Part shown: positions 23,194-36,267 of the stretch, piece by piece
Layout of the letters: every line of letters starts with the position of its first letter
Position numbering within the stretch: position 1 is the first letter of the stretch
Origin: Gonapodya sp. JEL0774
Lineage: Eukaryota; Monoblepharomycota; Monoblepharidomycetes; Monoblepharidales; Gonapodyaceae
Direction of reading: 5' to 3'
DNA length: 64,000 nt
NCBI GenBank assembly: GCA_027604505.1
Contig: JADIIX010000016.1
Coordinates: 169,842-233,841, forward strand
The notes under the pieces: model-generated
What the model was told of the DNA's origin: nothing
Seen by the model: only the letters and a program-made list of their open reading frames with translations
The model's database searches: none
Program-made: the position numbers and the translations under genes

Positions 23194-24174
23194 ATGCCTG
23201 ACGGTCGCAAGATATTATTCAGCGATGTCCGTAAAGATTATACAGATCAGCCGTCGGCGGGCTGGTATCACGCAAAGGGAATTTCGTCACTCTTTCTTTC
23301 AGGGTCACGGGCATGTGAGCGCAAACGCCCCGAATTCTAAAGAAAACCTACGGTACGTTGAACTGTCCTGTATCTCCTCCCAGCGCCAGTTGTAGCTTAT
23401 GAAACCGGATCCAATGTAGCCAATACTTCCAGGTTCACTTCTTTGATACTGCCTACCACCAAAGTCCCCCACCTCCGAATGCGCATGTGCCCCCGCCCAT
23501 CGCTGCCAACTTCAACCCTCGCTGGGGTTTCCACGATGGTCTTGCCGAACTCTACTTTGACGACATGGAGCATGTCCACAAAACACTCAGTTGCGAATAC
23601 ACAAAGAAGGTGGTGGGACCAGATGCCCTTAGATTCATTGATTTTTCTGCTGGAATCAACGTTCTTGCTCGAGAAGTGGACATCATATCCGGTCCAAAAG
23701 ACGATACCAATGGTTCTGTGACCGCGATTTTGGCTCTCGCCCTAGCGAATCTGGACGGGAACGCTGAGGCAGCGTTGACCACCCAGTTGACGGACATTCT
23801 TCTGCAAGAGATCGGAAAGGGCCTCCTTGCCTTCCAAGCCAACTACGCCATGCAATCAACGGGGGACCAACTCTCTAAGTACTTCGGAACTCAGAGTGGA
23901 ACCCCACAACTATCAGTTGTGTACATCGCCCGCCTCGCAGGGCCGGAGCTGCTCCATGTTTTTCGTGAAGCACAAAAGAGGTTCGAGGATGCTACTGCGG
24001 GAAAACTGAACCTGCAGAACTCGTTTGTTGCACTTGGTAGAAGAGGTTTAGTGTTCAACACAACTACACCGGTGGGTTCGTTATGAGATGCAACTTGATG
24101 ATCTCTTGTCACTCACTCCTTTCTTTTCCTTTTTCATTCAGTTTGATGCCAGTCGCGTCCCCTTGCCATTCTAA
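23194..24174 (+). CDS. EthD-domain (dimeric alpha/beta barrel) protein, 5' end uncertain
   Basis: The secure part is exon 23433-24071 plus a terminal exon 24142-24174 (FDASRVPLPF, stop TAA). The block FHDGLAELYFDDMEHV, continuing with KKVVGPDALRFIDFS, is the second half of an EthD/ferredoxin-like barrel ('DG.AEL.F.....V....D...FID'). A preceding exon ending near 23356 (HVSANAPNSKENLRY) would supply the 'HG.......LRRYV' half. The donor there would be a weak gttgaa. About 120 residues follow the barrel (AALTTQLTDILLQEIG onward), which I do not recognise. Family members are stress-responsive or ring-modifying proteins in bacteria and fungi. The substrate cannot be told from the sequence. The start given is the first plausible ATG and could be wrong. 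Confidence 0.5.
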
Positions 24175-24388
24175 GCGTAAAATAAATCAGACGCATAAGG
24201 AGGACCCGAGTGTATGACGTAAAATTTATGATGATTTCATGCAGCTGGGTGTAGCAGCGGCGGTGGCTCTGGTTTATGCGTAGTGCGTTGTGTCCAAAGC
24301 AATTGGCCCCACCCCTCCCATACTCCAGTTCACTTTTGACCCAAGCCACTCACTTGGACAACATACTACGTACTATCCGTGCAGAAAT

Positions 24389-27300
24389 ATGACGGAGGTT
24401 ACAATCGAAGTTGGAGGAGGACCACGATTGTTTCCCGGGCTTCCATCCGAGGTAAGTTATTAGATCCGGAGTGGTTGAGGAACGAAAGGCGCGCCCCTGC
24501 AACATCTATGTGCTTCTGACCACTTTCCTCTCCACCAAAACAACACGCAAACTTGCCAATTCTGCTTTGCACCGTTCATCCCTTCTTCCACCGTCCCCTA
24601 CAGCTTCAGGGCCATGTTCTGGTTTATCTGGATCCTGAATCCTTGTCCAAAATCAGACTGGCCAACAAAGCTGGAAACGATATTCTCAGGGAGCCGACAG
24701 TACGTTTTACTCTTTAATTTCAGTGGCATGCCCTCATCTAATGCCTGATTTCTACCAAAACTCCTGGCGACACCGATGGGTCAGTTCCGTGCCCGGTGGC
24801 TTATTGCGCATTATACTACAGTTGGTGCCCTTTACTGGGGTCTCAAGAAACACCGAGCGCTACTCAGGCTCAGGTCCCCCGACACTGGTGAGACCGTAGT
24901 TGACGCCCTCGTGATTCAAGGTGTGCGCGTCTCCAGGTATCTGCTCCAGGAGTTTGGACTCTGGCTTTTTAATATGGACAGTCATGTGAGTGCGCTTAGA
25001 AGTATCTGGGGCAATGATTCCCTCGGTTCACTGCCAAAATCCAGGCTTTGCCCCAACTGAAACTTCAATATTGATTTGCAGTATCGCTACTCTCAAATCG
25101 AGGCTCTCACGGATGAGCGTCCACTGACCTCCGACGATCAACCTCCGTCAGGTCTCCCTCGAGTAGCCGACCATGCACTGTATGGCCACCTGCTCAAGCA
25201 CGCGATGTCACAATACCCGCCCGACTCAATTCGCTTCGCTCACTCTGATATCTACATCGCTCGGATGCTCACAAGCCCGGAAGATGTCGATGATTTACCC
25301 CAACAAGTTGGTGCGGACAACTCCTGGATAGGTCAGACGAAGGCATTTGTTCAGGGCAATCTCCCCCGTCTCCTCGAGCTCGTGGAACAGTTCGATTTCG
25401 TGCCAGTTCCTCCCGTATTCCTTCACCGCTATCAGAATGATTCCGAGGCGCTGAATCAACTCGTTGTGGAAATTCTCGCTGGCTTGGCAATTGGAGCACC
25501 AGACCTGTTGTCCCAAGTGCTGATACCCACTAAAACAATCCTAAGCTTCGCCGAGGCCGAATACCGCCTACCCTCCGCTATCGCAGGACTCTACGAGCGC
25601 ATTATGGAGAAAACGGGCCCTACTGCAGACACACCCAAGCAGTTATCTGATGTGCTCATCCACCCGGACTTTCCCCGTGCTCTCTGCTTTCCGCGGGAGG
25701 TGCTTCGCTGTTTCCTTGAGCGACAGGACATATTTTATCTCAATTACCTCCGGGACACGGCGGCGCGCGTACCAGAGCCAGATGATCCGGAATTTGCTAA
25801 AGAGGTGGACGAGTTCTTGATGAAGGACAGCGAGGAGGCCGGAATAGCTCCAACGAGGCAAAGGACAGGCAAGGCCGATATCTTCGTGGAAGCGCTGGCC
25901 AAAAACATGTTTAGGAGCAAGTGGGATCAGCTATTGGAGCCGCGTTCATCCGGGACCACAACAGCAACTGGAGCCGCTGCGGCCGAGGCTACCACGGAAG
26001 GCACCCCTACGAGTCCCAGCGCAGCAGCTGACGAGTCGAATGCACCTCTAGTGATCATTGAATCAGGAGAAAAACCTCCGGCACCTAAAAGACAGCGACT
26101 GGATTCTACGGACCAGGAGATCATGACCAACATTGTGAAAGCCATGTGGGCGGAGCGTAAGTGAGGCAAAAAGTCATTTCGTTACCATTTCATCTCACCA
26201 TGATGAATTCCGGGCTTAGCTGATGACCGGGTGAAGTTCCTCAAGCGCCTTGTCCTCGACCCTCATGACTGGGCTGCCGAGCTTGCAGCGTTATCCCCCA
26301 GCGTGCCCTTCTCAGACGTACCACGTGTTGTCGGACTTCCCAAACTTAAGCCAATGGACGGATCGAGGGTGAACTTTGTGGCCGAGGTATGCGATTGCAG
26401 GAGTACTATTCCCGCATGAAATTTGCCCACATCGAACGTGCCATTCATTTCCCTTGGTCGATTTGCTCATGGGAACTACATTGAAGATTTTTCGCGGTTT
26501 GCTGGACTCAAATGCGAATGAGACTGTCCCAACCATGGAAGCAATCTGCAGTGGTAAGTGGATGCGAAGCACCATTTGGTGAATATTCTCACCAGCATCT
26601 TCAACAGACATGGTTGACTCTTGCTTCGTCCACCTCATGCTTGACACTCTGACTTACCCCAGTGACGTTGTAGAGGATGAAAAAGCAGAAGACATGAAGT
26701 CGTTGACGACTAATTGGATGCCCGGACCATGTGTATTGGCGACCGTTGCTTTTGGGTAAGGACCACGTCGTCGACCTGCATCATAGGCCCAAAATACACA
26801 TGTGAGCCTATTCTCCCCAATTTTAGTGGAGCAATTCTCATTTCAAAGTTCATGGCGGCCGGGGAGGTTAAAAACATTGATCGATACCTGAGGAAACGCG
26901 AATGGCCTCCAATTGAACCCACACTCGAACCCACGGCTTCTACCACGTCCGTAACCTCCTCTACAAACGACACTCCTGTCACAGCTACACCCGTCACGGC
27001 CGGCCTCGGGTCGGCAACAGGTTCAACGAGCTCAGTTAGTTCGAGTGTTCTGCCCAGCTTAATTGAGACTATACCACCTGCAAATGCAGAGTCAGAGAAG
27101 GAGAAACGAACCCGACTGGGATATGCCATGGTGGAGAGACTGGCAGTGTGCGTGGAGACAGTTGGCGAGCTGATGTTGGTTAGTGCAGTGCGCAACGCCG
27201 CGATATCTTCAGTAATTGCGAGCTGCTGAAAGGCTTTGTCTTCCGTCTAACAGAAAGTCAGCGAAGTGAAGGTGAATGATGCTGGAACCAATGTGATGCG

Positions 27301-28926
27301 TAGCGATGAGTTGGCGAGACTCGTCGAGCTCATTCTCCAACACGAAGAACGTGCACGCTTGGCGACCCTCTGTGGCGGCACCCCGCCTCCAACCATTCCA
27401 AAGGGACCTGTGTCCTTGACCGGGTTGCTGCCGACCGCTGCATCTGTCGTGGACCCTTCATTCGCTGACACATCAGCAAACGGGTTCATTTCCTCCATAC
27501 ACCAGCAACCCTTGTCGGCTGATCCAGGTTTACCGAGTGCGGTAGCGGATGGTGTGCCAGTGTTAGAAGAAGGGGATCAATCTCCCTGTTCTCCTACTCC
27601 CACGCCGTCTGAACGCCCGATTCTCACACCACTCAGTATTTCTCCTACTCCTGCAACCGAAATTCCGAGTAGCATGCTATTTCACAAGTTTCCACACCCT
27701 AACGTTCACTCGTTGCCCTCACTACTTGCATACTTTCGGCTACTCGTTGATCACTATTCAAGTATCATCCATAAAGCGGAGTTGGCGCGTCGAGGTGGCC
27801 GTGGAATTGCGGACTCTGTTCTGGAAGGATCCACGCTGCGAGCTCTGTTCTCTCCGACCAGCGCGGTGCCAAACATAGAAGACTTGAAAGCGTATGAAGA
27901 TCATGTGAGGAAGCAAGCGAAGCCACGAAGACCTCCTATCAAATATGGGCAGTGAGTATGAATTTCCATTTTTTTGGGGGATCATTGGCAACGGACCTGG
28001 TGTACTGGCAGGTCGTACGGTTTGGGAACTCGTGGTAACAGAGACACTGCAAACGAAGTGTCAATGGAGTGGGAGCCACGATCGCCGGAAAAGGTTCTGA
28101 GCAAAATCCATATCTACGCCGGAGAGTACTTAGAACGTGAGCATCCTCGTCTAGCTTTGTGCTGGAGCATGACCTTACTGTATCATTCCTCAGGGATTAC
28201 ATTCTGCTTCTCTGATGACACCCGAAAATCCGTCGGACGGCTCCTCTTCTACAAACCACCAGACTTCACTCTCGTTGTTCCGCCTGGCGAGCACATCAGG
28301 AGCGTCAGTGGGCGATCTGGACATTGGATTGATGGTGTTCAGATCCAGCTCACTGATGGAACAAAAACTCCCTACCTAGGGGGACAGGGGGGTAGTGTGT
28401 TTTCAAGCGCAGGAGGAGCAAGCAGCGGCACGAAGCCCGTTGTAGGCGGTGTCAAAGCGTATGGAGCGACGGATCACTATGTGACCAAGCTGGGTTTTGG
28501 ATTCTGCGACCTGGAGTGGGAACAGAATCTCAAAACTCGGAAAGGAGCGCGCAGCGGCGACGCGGGCTCGGATGATGGTGAAAATGAAGAGGCAGGCTAC
28601 ACAGAAGATGCACTGATGGACTTGCGTGCTCTTTTCCCGCCTGGTGCGGATTCTGTCACTCTTCTGTTAGAAGTGGGAGAAGATGGTTCTGAAGGTCAGA
28701 CATTGACAACGCAGGTAGAAAGCAATGTTGACCCAGTTGGAGAGGGTCCTTCTACTGGAGATGAAGACGTGAGTGTTATGGCCTTCTCCGCGGAACTCTC
28801 ACCAACCCGCTAACGATATGTATGTATTTTAATATCTATAAGTCTTCTGCTAGCAGTGGATGGTTTGGGTCCCTTCATGCCTTTGTCGGACAACTCTTTG
28901 GAGCCTCAGAGGATGAAACTACGTAG
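24389..28926 (+). CDS. Large F-box-like protein with C-terminal jacalin-like lectin domain
   Basis: Splice phases are consistent through about twelve exons. They include 24604-24699, 24785-24985, 25082-26156, one from 26220, and a last exon 28843-28926 ending SASSGWFGSLHAFVGQLFG. The N-terminus FPGLPSELQGHVLVYLDPES, then KIRLANKAGNDI, is F-box-like. The long middle (about 25082-27900) has helical stretches and Ser/Thr/Pro linkers, and I do not recognise it. The C-terminal part has VLSKIHIYAGEYLERITFCF, then EHIRSVSGRSGHWIDGVQIQ, then YGATDHYVTKLGFGF. That is the 'G....I..I.GRSG.WIDG..' pattern of jacalin/beta-prism-I lectin domains. If both ends are functional it could recruit a glycosylated or lipid-linked target to an SCF ligase, which is inference. 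The stop is 27 bp from the end of the convergent UBE3D-like gene. Confidence 0.6.
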
Positions 28927-28953
28927 ATTACTGTGTATTCCGACATACCAAAT

Positions 28954-31277
28954 TTACAATAGTCCTCCAATGCGAAGCCATCCAACCCTCCATGGGCCAA
29001 ACATACTTTTTGCTGGACTCACCCGATCCGTGGCTTCACATGTCATCAGTAATTCTTGAACCACAGTTTCAGCATAGTTATATGGATAGACCAGCTCCTC
29101 AACTGTAGCTGCCGGCAATTCAGGTGAAGACAACGCAGGAGATGCCATGGACGGCACAAATGAGGAGATAAGCCTTTGAAGGGACGTAAAGGGTGCCTTG
29201 ATGAGGAGGAGAAGACTGTGATTACTGCTTGGAGGTTCACTCACCGCCGGGTCGAGTCGGGCAGAATATTCGACGCCGCGCAGTCGAGGAAAAGAATTTT
29301 CAGAGCTTTGGGGAAACACGGCGGAGGGGAGGGGATGAGGTGGGTGGGGAAATAGCCGTAATCAGGTAAGTGGTTCTTAAGATTGTACACAGCAAATGCT
29401 TGGAAGACACACCTGGGGCAAGCTCTCCAGGTGAGGCCTCCCGACAGAGCGGAGCTCCATTATCCAGAATGGCCAATCGAGCAATTTTCTGTTCTACAGC
29501 TGTCAAGGTCGTGCTCGTGACGTCCCTTTTCGGCCCGTCCGTCCACCCGACCCAACCATCCCAGCCGAAAACCCATATGATCGCTCGAACATCACGACAC
29601 TCGGAACTTTCGGTCACTCTCATGGAGCGCAAAACGAACCGATAACTTGCGTGCGCTTGAACACGTTCCAGGAGGTCGGCAGCAAGGTAATCTATAATAG
29701 ACGGAGACGGTAGAGGTCGAGGGGGCAGCCCTGAGTTCACTGGTGACTTTGCAGAAAATCGAACGGCGTATTTGAGTAAAGACACCACCGCTTCAGGAGC
29801 AACCGCAGGGCAGAGAGACGGAGAACAGGAGTCCAGTGGAGGAGAAAATGATCCGAGTATACTCCGACAACATTGACAAAGAATTGGGCGAGGGCCGTAG
29901 CGAGAATGGGAGGAGGAGTCACCCAGACTGACCAATGGGGGAGACGGTCCCTGCAATGTCCAAGAAAACAAAAAGGCACGTTCCTCAAGTCAGATGTATA
30001 ACGGGTACTAAAGTCAGAGGAATCACGGCAATTCTTGAGATGTTCTCCTGTAACTATCTTTTCCTCAAGAGATCCGTGGCAGACTCAAAACGCCAGCTCA
30101 CTCATCGCAGCATCCTGTTTTTGTCGCTCGAGGCCACGAGTGCCGAATGACGGACATGTACTACAACGAGGAGCAATGAGAACGTCCCGAGTACCACGAT
30201 GAGGGAAGGATTAACCACCAGGATGCCCAACATGAGCAGTTGCATTCACTTTTGGAGGCCAGTATCGGCAAACAAGCAACGCACGGTCTTGACCGGCTGC
30301 CTGTGGCCACCATGAGCAAAGGTGGGCGCCTGCTTGAGCCTCCAGGAATAACTTTCAGCACTCTCGTACACGTAAGACCGTGCATACAGGCCAATGTTGC
30401 CTCCTGAAGTGCTACGACTTCAGATACGTGATGGACATGCCAAATCATCATCCACATCGTTCTGACTCTTACCCACCTCCGCCAGTTTCGCCGAGTTCGT
30501 CGGCTCCATGAAGTCAATCTCAGCAATACTCTCCCAGTCTAATTCGACCCCGTTCAAAGCGACGGCGTCGTCGGAGACCAAGCAGACACCAGGTTCTGGC
30601 TTCCCAAACACCTTTCTGGCAGTATCGAGCTTTCCATCCCGATTAAAGTTCTCGTTGTGACACATCCAGGCATCAATGAGCTCGTGCCAGTATGGGGATG
30701 GTAGAGAGAGAACCGAGGTAAAGAGACGATCGTTGGGTGGTTGGGGTGGGTCGGAAGGAGGGTTCGATATGCCGACATCGCCGTGCTCGTTCCGAGTAAT
30801 TTGAGCGCCACATGTACCACAGACGATGGCACAAACATTTTCAATGTCCTTCGCCGAAAGAAGTCGGATAGAAGATTCGACCGACTCGGATGGTCTTTTG
30901 GAAACTCGCAGCTTCATTTCCAAGCCGGGATAGACCTTCCTTGCAGCTTCGTCCTTGACGGTTGTTGCTAAAGACGAGGAAGCTGGCACTGTCCAAGTCG
31001 CGGACAGCTGCAAAGAAGAGGGATCCACAAGAAAAGCGGGATGGAAGGAGAGAAGCGACACCCGCGCCTCGGGATCTGCAAGTGAGGGAGCGTACAAAAG
31101 TTGTCTAGACGATGAGGAGAAATGGGCGAAGAGAGGTTTCCCCTGGGAGGCTGCGGATGATGGGGGGTTCCTGACAACCACTGAGACCGAAACACTCGCG
31201 ATGTTGGGCAGGTACTCGACGAACACAGAAAACGCATTAGAGAGAAAAGACGAGGTCGCATTCGCTTGAGCGCGCAT
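28954..31277 (-). CDS. UBE3D-like E3 ubiquitin ligase (HECT-like, DUF2351)
   Basis: ATG 31277 opens a ~270-codon exon (MRAQANATSSFLSN onward). UBE3D landmarks follow in the expected order. First is a Cys pair in VCGTCGAQI, then LPSPYWHELIDAWMCHNENF, then GVCLVSDDAVALN. In downstream exons come CQCCRSILG, then LKYAVRFS, then RAIIWVFGWDGWVGW and AVEQKIARLAIL. The end near 29290 (FPRLRGVEYSARLD) matches the family's terminal strand. The C-terminal exons after 29250 are uncertain, so the 3' limit is approximate. Animal UBE3D binds UBCH10 and modulates cyclin B ubiquitination. Fungal members are little studied. Upstream lies a 507-bp divergent promoter shared with the dioxygenase. Confidence 0.75.
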
Positions 31278-31784
31278 TTCTGCGCGGCGATTGATTCACT
31301 GGGATTATAGGATCCTCCAACGAGAGGTACACCAATTATTTGTATGAGATGAGAACATTATAACCTGTTGAGGGCAGGAACTTCTTCGCACGTTGCTCCC
31401 CCACGTCGCCCTGCCCTCTAAACGTGGGGGCCTCGCAGGTTTTCTTCGTCAGTCCCGCCCGTCCGCGCCTCGTGTTGCCGGACATTGGGACTAATAACCT
31501 TGGATCTGTCTTTGATTGCTTGTTGATTTGGTTGGATCTTTGCTTTGAAACCTGAAATTTGCTCGTCAATTGCTTCTTCTTAGCTTCTATGTAGGAAAAC
31601 TGTTACATAAACTGCTGTGATGTGAAGCGAAGCTGGTTCTCGGACTGTGGCCGACCGACCCCCACTCACATCCTCCACCCACCCCGCTCTCCCCCTCGCC
31701 TCGCCAAACCTCCCTTCTCGCTCTCAAGGTGCGCCTGCCCACCAACACCTGACTTTCAACCCCAAGCCATTCTGCATCACGTTC

Positions 31785-33111
31785 ATGGGCACTCTTAGAT
31801 ACAATAGAACTACAGACGTCGTCCATCTCAAAGCCATTGACCTGTCGCCATTTTGCACCCCGTCTACAATCGCAGAAAAGGCGCAGGCAGCATCTCTCGT
31901 CCGGGAAGCGTGCTCCACATTCGGGGCATTCTATGCTTACTTCTCTTCTTCGACAGAAGCATATCCGTCAAGCCCAGTCGATGAGGCTTTAAACTCTCTT
32001 TTCTCCCTCCCCGAAATCCTCAAATCGCGCCTTCCACGAATACAGCCTGGTGGGTTCACACGCGGCTACATTCCTCGTGGTGGTGAGAGTGGTTCCCTGG
32101 TTGAGGAAGTCAAAGAAGCATGGAGTTACGGATTTGCATTCAGCGACGAACACACTCCAGATGAGGACAAGGGTGAAGGATGGAACGTTTGGCCAGAATC
32201 CGAAACTACAGCAGCTCTGGATGCAAGTTTCCTTGCCAGCTCCAATTGTGGATTGCAATCATGGCGATCCGCACTTGAGAACTTCTATTCCGAAACCACT
32301 TGCCTGGCAAAGTCCATTAGCAGCTGTGTTGAGATGGCACTCAGAAATACAGAGACGGAAGTAAAGGATGACGGGGCTCAGAGAGCTCATCTATGTGATG
32401 GTGGGGAAAGGATCAGTTTGATGAGGTATGTGAAGTTTCTGTGAAATTTCGCTTTTCTTAACAGGAGGAGCTTGCGGCAATTAGTTTGCTTACCTGACCC
32501 TACTGTGTCACCTGTCTTCTTTCACCCAATTTAGACTGTTCCACTACTTCCCCCGCCCACCTCAGACCTCTTCCCATCAACAATCGAGCGCACTCATTGG
32601 TTCCTCCCCTCACACTGACTGGGGTTTTCTCACGCTCATCTATCAGCCTCATATAGATGTTCCAGGATTGGAACTGTGTGTAGATGGAGAGTGGAAGGCA
32701 GTGGCGCCGCCCGGACCATTACGTTCAATCGCAGCACCAAGCACATACAAGACCACTGAACCTACGCCGTCAGCTATCGTACCTATCCTCGTCAACTGTG
32801 GCGATTACCTCTCCCTTCTCTCTCGCGCACATGGGCACAATTTTGTGAGTCCGCTCCACCGCGTCGTGCTTGGCTCAGGCCATCGCACCTCGTGTGTGTT
32901 TTTCTGGTACCCAGGGTATGAGGCGCGAATACCGGGGATCGTTGAAGGAGATAAGTTGAGTTTGTGGGAGGATCAGAGTGCAGGTAGTGCAACGGAGGTG
33001 GGGCATCGTGAAATGGGAGCAGGTAAGGGGAACATAGAGGGCCGTATGAACTTATCTCAAGTGCCATTTGGGGAGTTTATCAGACGCAAGTGGAGTCAAG
33101 TGTACCGGTGA
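31785..33111 (+). CDS. 2-oxoglutarate/Fe(II)-dependent dioxygenase (isopenicillin N synthase-like)
   Basis: Two exons, 31785-32425 and 32535-33111, sum to 1218 nt, giving 405 aa in frame. The N-terminal DIOX_N-type part has AIDLSPFCTP and VREACSTFGAFYAYF. The 2OG-Fe(II) oxygenase core has SPHTDWGFLTLIYQP (metal ligands His and Asp of H-x-D), NCGDYLSLLSRA, and FVSPLHRVVL (third metal His). The 2-oxoglutarate-binding Arg is likely the one in SGHRTSCVFFWYPG. The family hydroxylates, desaturates or cyclises small molecules. No biosynthetic partners lie nearby, so the substrate is unknown. An in-frame GTG at 31647 would add 46 codons. The ATG is preferred. Only 71 bp separate its stop from the start of the next gene. 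Confidence 0.85.
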
Positions 33112-33182
33112 AAGTGTGATCACAAACAAACCCAAACCCCATCATTCCAAAAAAAATTCCCGAAAACTTTCACTGACCAATC

Positions 33183-36093
33183 ATGGTCGAGTCGCCTGAC
33201 AGGAATCGATCAGCCGGATTCAATGGCGCCTACGGTACGACAGAGCACCTCAAGCGCAAGAAAGGGAGGAAGCGGCAACCTCCTGGGTCGGTTGGCTCCA
33301 TCATCAACGGTTTGAACAACGCCAATGGAAATCGAAGAGCGAATGGACATGCTGGTGGAAACAGTGGCAAAAATGCAATCAATGGCCGTGTGGGGGAGGG
33401 GAGCAAGTTTCTAGCGCACAGGATGAAGTTGCCGATTTGGACAGGTTAGTTCTTCCCCTCCCGCGAAAAGGTATCTCAAGAATGCGATTCGGAGCTTTGT
33501 TCTGGCGATCGCCTAGCCAAAGAGGCATTAGTGTCATCTCTCAAAGAAAACGACGCTGTGGTGGTCATCGGAGAGACAGGCAGTGGTAAAACAACCCGTG
33601 AGTTTCCAATCGTCGAACTGCTGAGCATGAGCCTCAAGACCCCTGCTGCTGCGACTGCGTGGCTACAATTCTCTGTGCTTTAGAGCTGCCCCAGTTTCTG
33701 TACGAGGGCGGTCTCGCGAGACCTCCTCGCCGTATGGAGAACCAGGAACTGGCCAAGGCCTTTTCCAGCTATCCTCATTGTATCGCTGTGACTCAACCTC
33801 GTCGTATTGCTGCTGTGACTATTGCACAGCGTGTTGCGGAAGAGGTTACGGGAAGGGATGACCTCTTGGGAAAAGAGGTGAGTTGAGCAACTGTCAGCAC
33901 AGGCCCACTCTTACCGTTTCGCAGGTCGGCTACTCTGTCCGGTTCACCTCTGCCTACCACCCAACGGTGACGAAAATAAAATACCTCACGGACGGCATGC
34001 TCCTTCGTGAACTTCTTGCAGATCCGTACCTGTCGTGCTACACCGTGATAATTCTCGACGAAGCACACGAGCGCAACGTCCGGACAGATCTCTTGTTTGG
34101 CCTCGTGAAACGTGTAATGACAGTCCGGAATAGACGACCTAGCGACAGTCCTGTGGATTCTGCCTCGCGTGGGTCCAAGGACTTGGAAGTGAGCAAGACC
34201 GCCGAACGGGACGAACTGGCAGCAAAAGTGCTGGGACCTTTGAAGTGTGTGGTGATGAGCGCAACATTGGACGCGGAGTTCTTTGCATCCTATTTCTGTT
34301 CTGTCGGTTCTTTTCGGACACTGGCAATCCAACCTTCCTCGACAACACCAAAGATACCCGCTCCGATCTTATACATCGAGGGTCGCACTTTTCCAATCAC
34401 CACTTTCTATACCACGTCTCCTCAAGATGATTACATAGATTCTGCCTGTGTTACCATCTTCCAAATTCACCGGAACGAATCCCCTCCGCCTGGCGATATC
34501 CTTGTCTTCCTCCCTGGCCAGGATGATATCGAAACACTAGAACAGCTTGTAAGAAAATATTCTCAAGATTTGCCGTCTACCCTGCCGAAACTCCTCGCTA
34601 TGCCGCTGTTCGCGTCGTTGCCGACAAATCTGCAAACTCGCGTTTTCGAACCTGCGCCGAGAGGTACCCGGAAAGTCATCCTTGCCACAAACATCGCAGA
34701 ATCCTCAGTTACAATTCCGGGTGTCAAGTACGTGATCGATACCGGGGTAGAAAAACGCAAGATGTGGGATCCCAAAATTGGTGTTGAGGTGCTGGCGCTG
34801 AGTAGCATCAGTAAAGCCAATGCGCGACAACGGCAAGGTAGAGCTGGAAGAGAGGTAAGTTTTCTTAATATTTGTTCAACCGAATCTGATCGTTTTCGAT
34901 GGGAATTAAAAGTTTCCAGGTTTATGTTACCGCCTGTACACTGAAGAGACATTTAATGGGCTGCGCGATTCTGCGATACCCGAAATGAAGCGCGTAAACT
35001 TAGCATCTATAATGCTGACGCTGAAAGCGTACGGCGTCGAGGATCTCACCAAGTTCGAATTCCTGGAGAAGCCATCAAGGCAGCAAAGTGAGTGCCTCTT
35101 CCGTTTTCAAACCTCGCACATGACACACTAGCTCAACCGGATGTCTATATGCTTTTGCGTTCAGTCTCGCGTTCCCTCGAGACTCTTCTCGCACTCGGTG
35201 CTCTTCATCCAGAGACTGGCAAACTCACTGACCTTGGCAGACAAATGTCTTTACTTCCAGTCGAACCAGCTCTAGCTAAAGTGCTCCTTCTGTCACCACA
35301 ATACCAGTGCACTGCTGATATTATTGATTTGGTTGCTATGCTGGATATCGATAACGTTTTCTACACCCCCACAAGCTCCAAGGGGTTGGGGGCAAATGCC
35401 GGGAATGAGGATGAGGTTGACATAAGGATGTCTGAGCGCAGACAATTTGCACATCCAAGCGGGGACCATGTCACTTTGGTTGGGGTCTGGAGAGATTACG
35501 AGAGAGTCGGAAAAGGGGACGGTGGGGGCGACAAGGAGGAACGGAGGAAGAAATTAGAGTGGTGTAAAGAGAATCGGATTGACAGTAGGTCAATGCGACA
35601 TATAATGGTTCGTACTTTCGAATTGTTGGTCTCGGCGGTATGCACACAGTTTGACGACATTGTTCGCAAAAGGATGTTCGCCAACAACTCATCTCAATTG
35701 TTTCTGCCAGTCCATTCAACATGGATACAACCACAACCGTACATCCAACAACTACACCTAATCCATCTCCATTTCTGAAGTGCGTTCTCTCCGGATTTGC
35801 GCAGAATGTGGCTTTACGACAGCCTGACGGCACGTATAGGACATATGTGAACCATGTGACGTGTGCGGTTCACCCTGGGAGTACTGTGAAAGGACAGGAG
35901 AGAGAGCGCGAGTTCCCTTCTGTGGTGTATCACGAACTAGTGAGTATCGAGAAGTACTCGTTTGTATTTTACCTGATCTTGTGTTGCCAATTCCTAGATG
36001 TTCACCTCGAAGAACTACATGCGGACTGTCTCCAGAATAGAGAACACTTGGATGCCGGAGATTGCACCCCAGTATTATGGTCGAGCCCTTTGA
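33183..36093 (+). CDS. DEAH-box RNA helicase, DHX33/DHR2-like
   Basis: The basic N-terminus ([14 protein letters not shown]) suggests nuclear or nucleolar targeting. Helicase motifs in order are [13 protein letters not shown] (I), TQPRRIAAV (Ia), [20 protein letters not shown] (II, DEAH), [10 protein letters not shown] (III), [23 protein letters not shown] (V), and [10 protein letters not shown] (VI). HA2/winged-helix ([17 protein letters not shown]) and OB-fold ([36 protein letters not shown]) domains complete the DEAH/RHA layout. Exons join in phase at about 33600/33685, 33880/33925, 34855/34918, 35090/35132, 35607/35665 and 35940/35999. DHX33/Dhr2 enzymes act in small-subunit rRNA processing. 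The choice among DEAH subfamilies is by overall resemblance only. The stop TGA is at 36091-36093. Confidence 0.87.
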
Positions 36094-36267
36094 ATCACAC
36101 ATTTAATTTCGAGATTCCCGAGAATCCCTGCCCAAAATATGATCTAGTAACAGTATCAAGATTTTTACACCATTATTGAAAAATGCGTGGTACAAATGCC
36201 TGCATAATGTACTGCGAATGATAAGTAATTCGACCAGCGCAAGGCAACTTCTCCAGGTTACCAGTGT

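Noticed and set aside
22930-23200. Several 60-90-codon frames on both strands before the EthD gene
   Set aside because: All overlap each other, begin mostly at arbitrary positions and show no family similarity or consistent splicing.
26220-26390. Resemblance of SVPFSDVPRVVGLPKLKP to the start of the MCM-binding protein
   Set aside because: None of the downstream MCMBP blocks occur, and the splice phases tie the segment to the F-box-like/jacalin gene.
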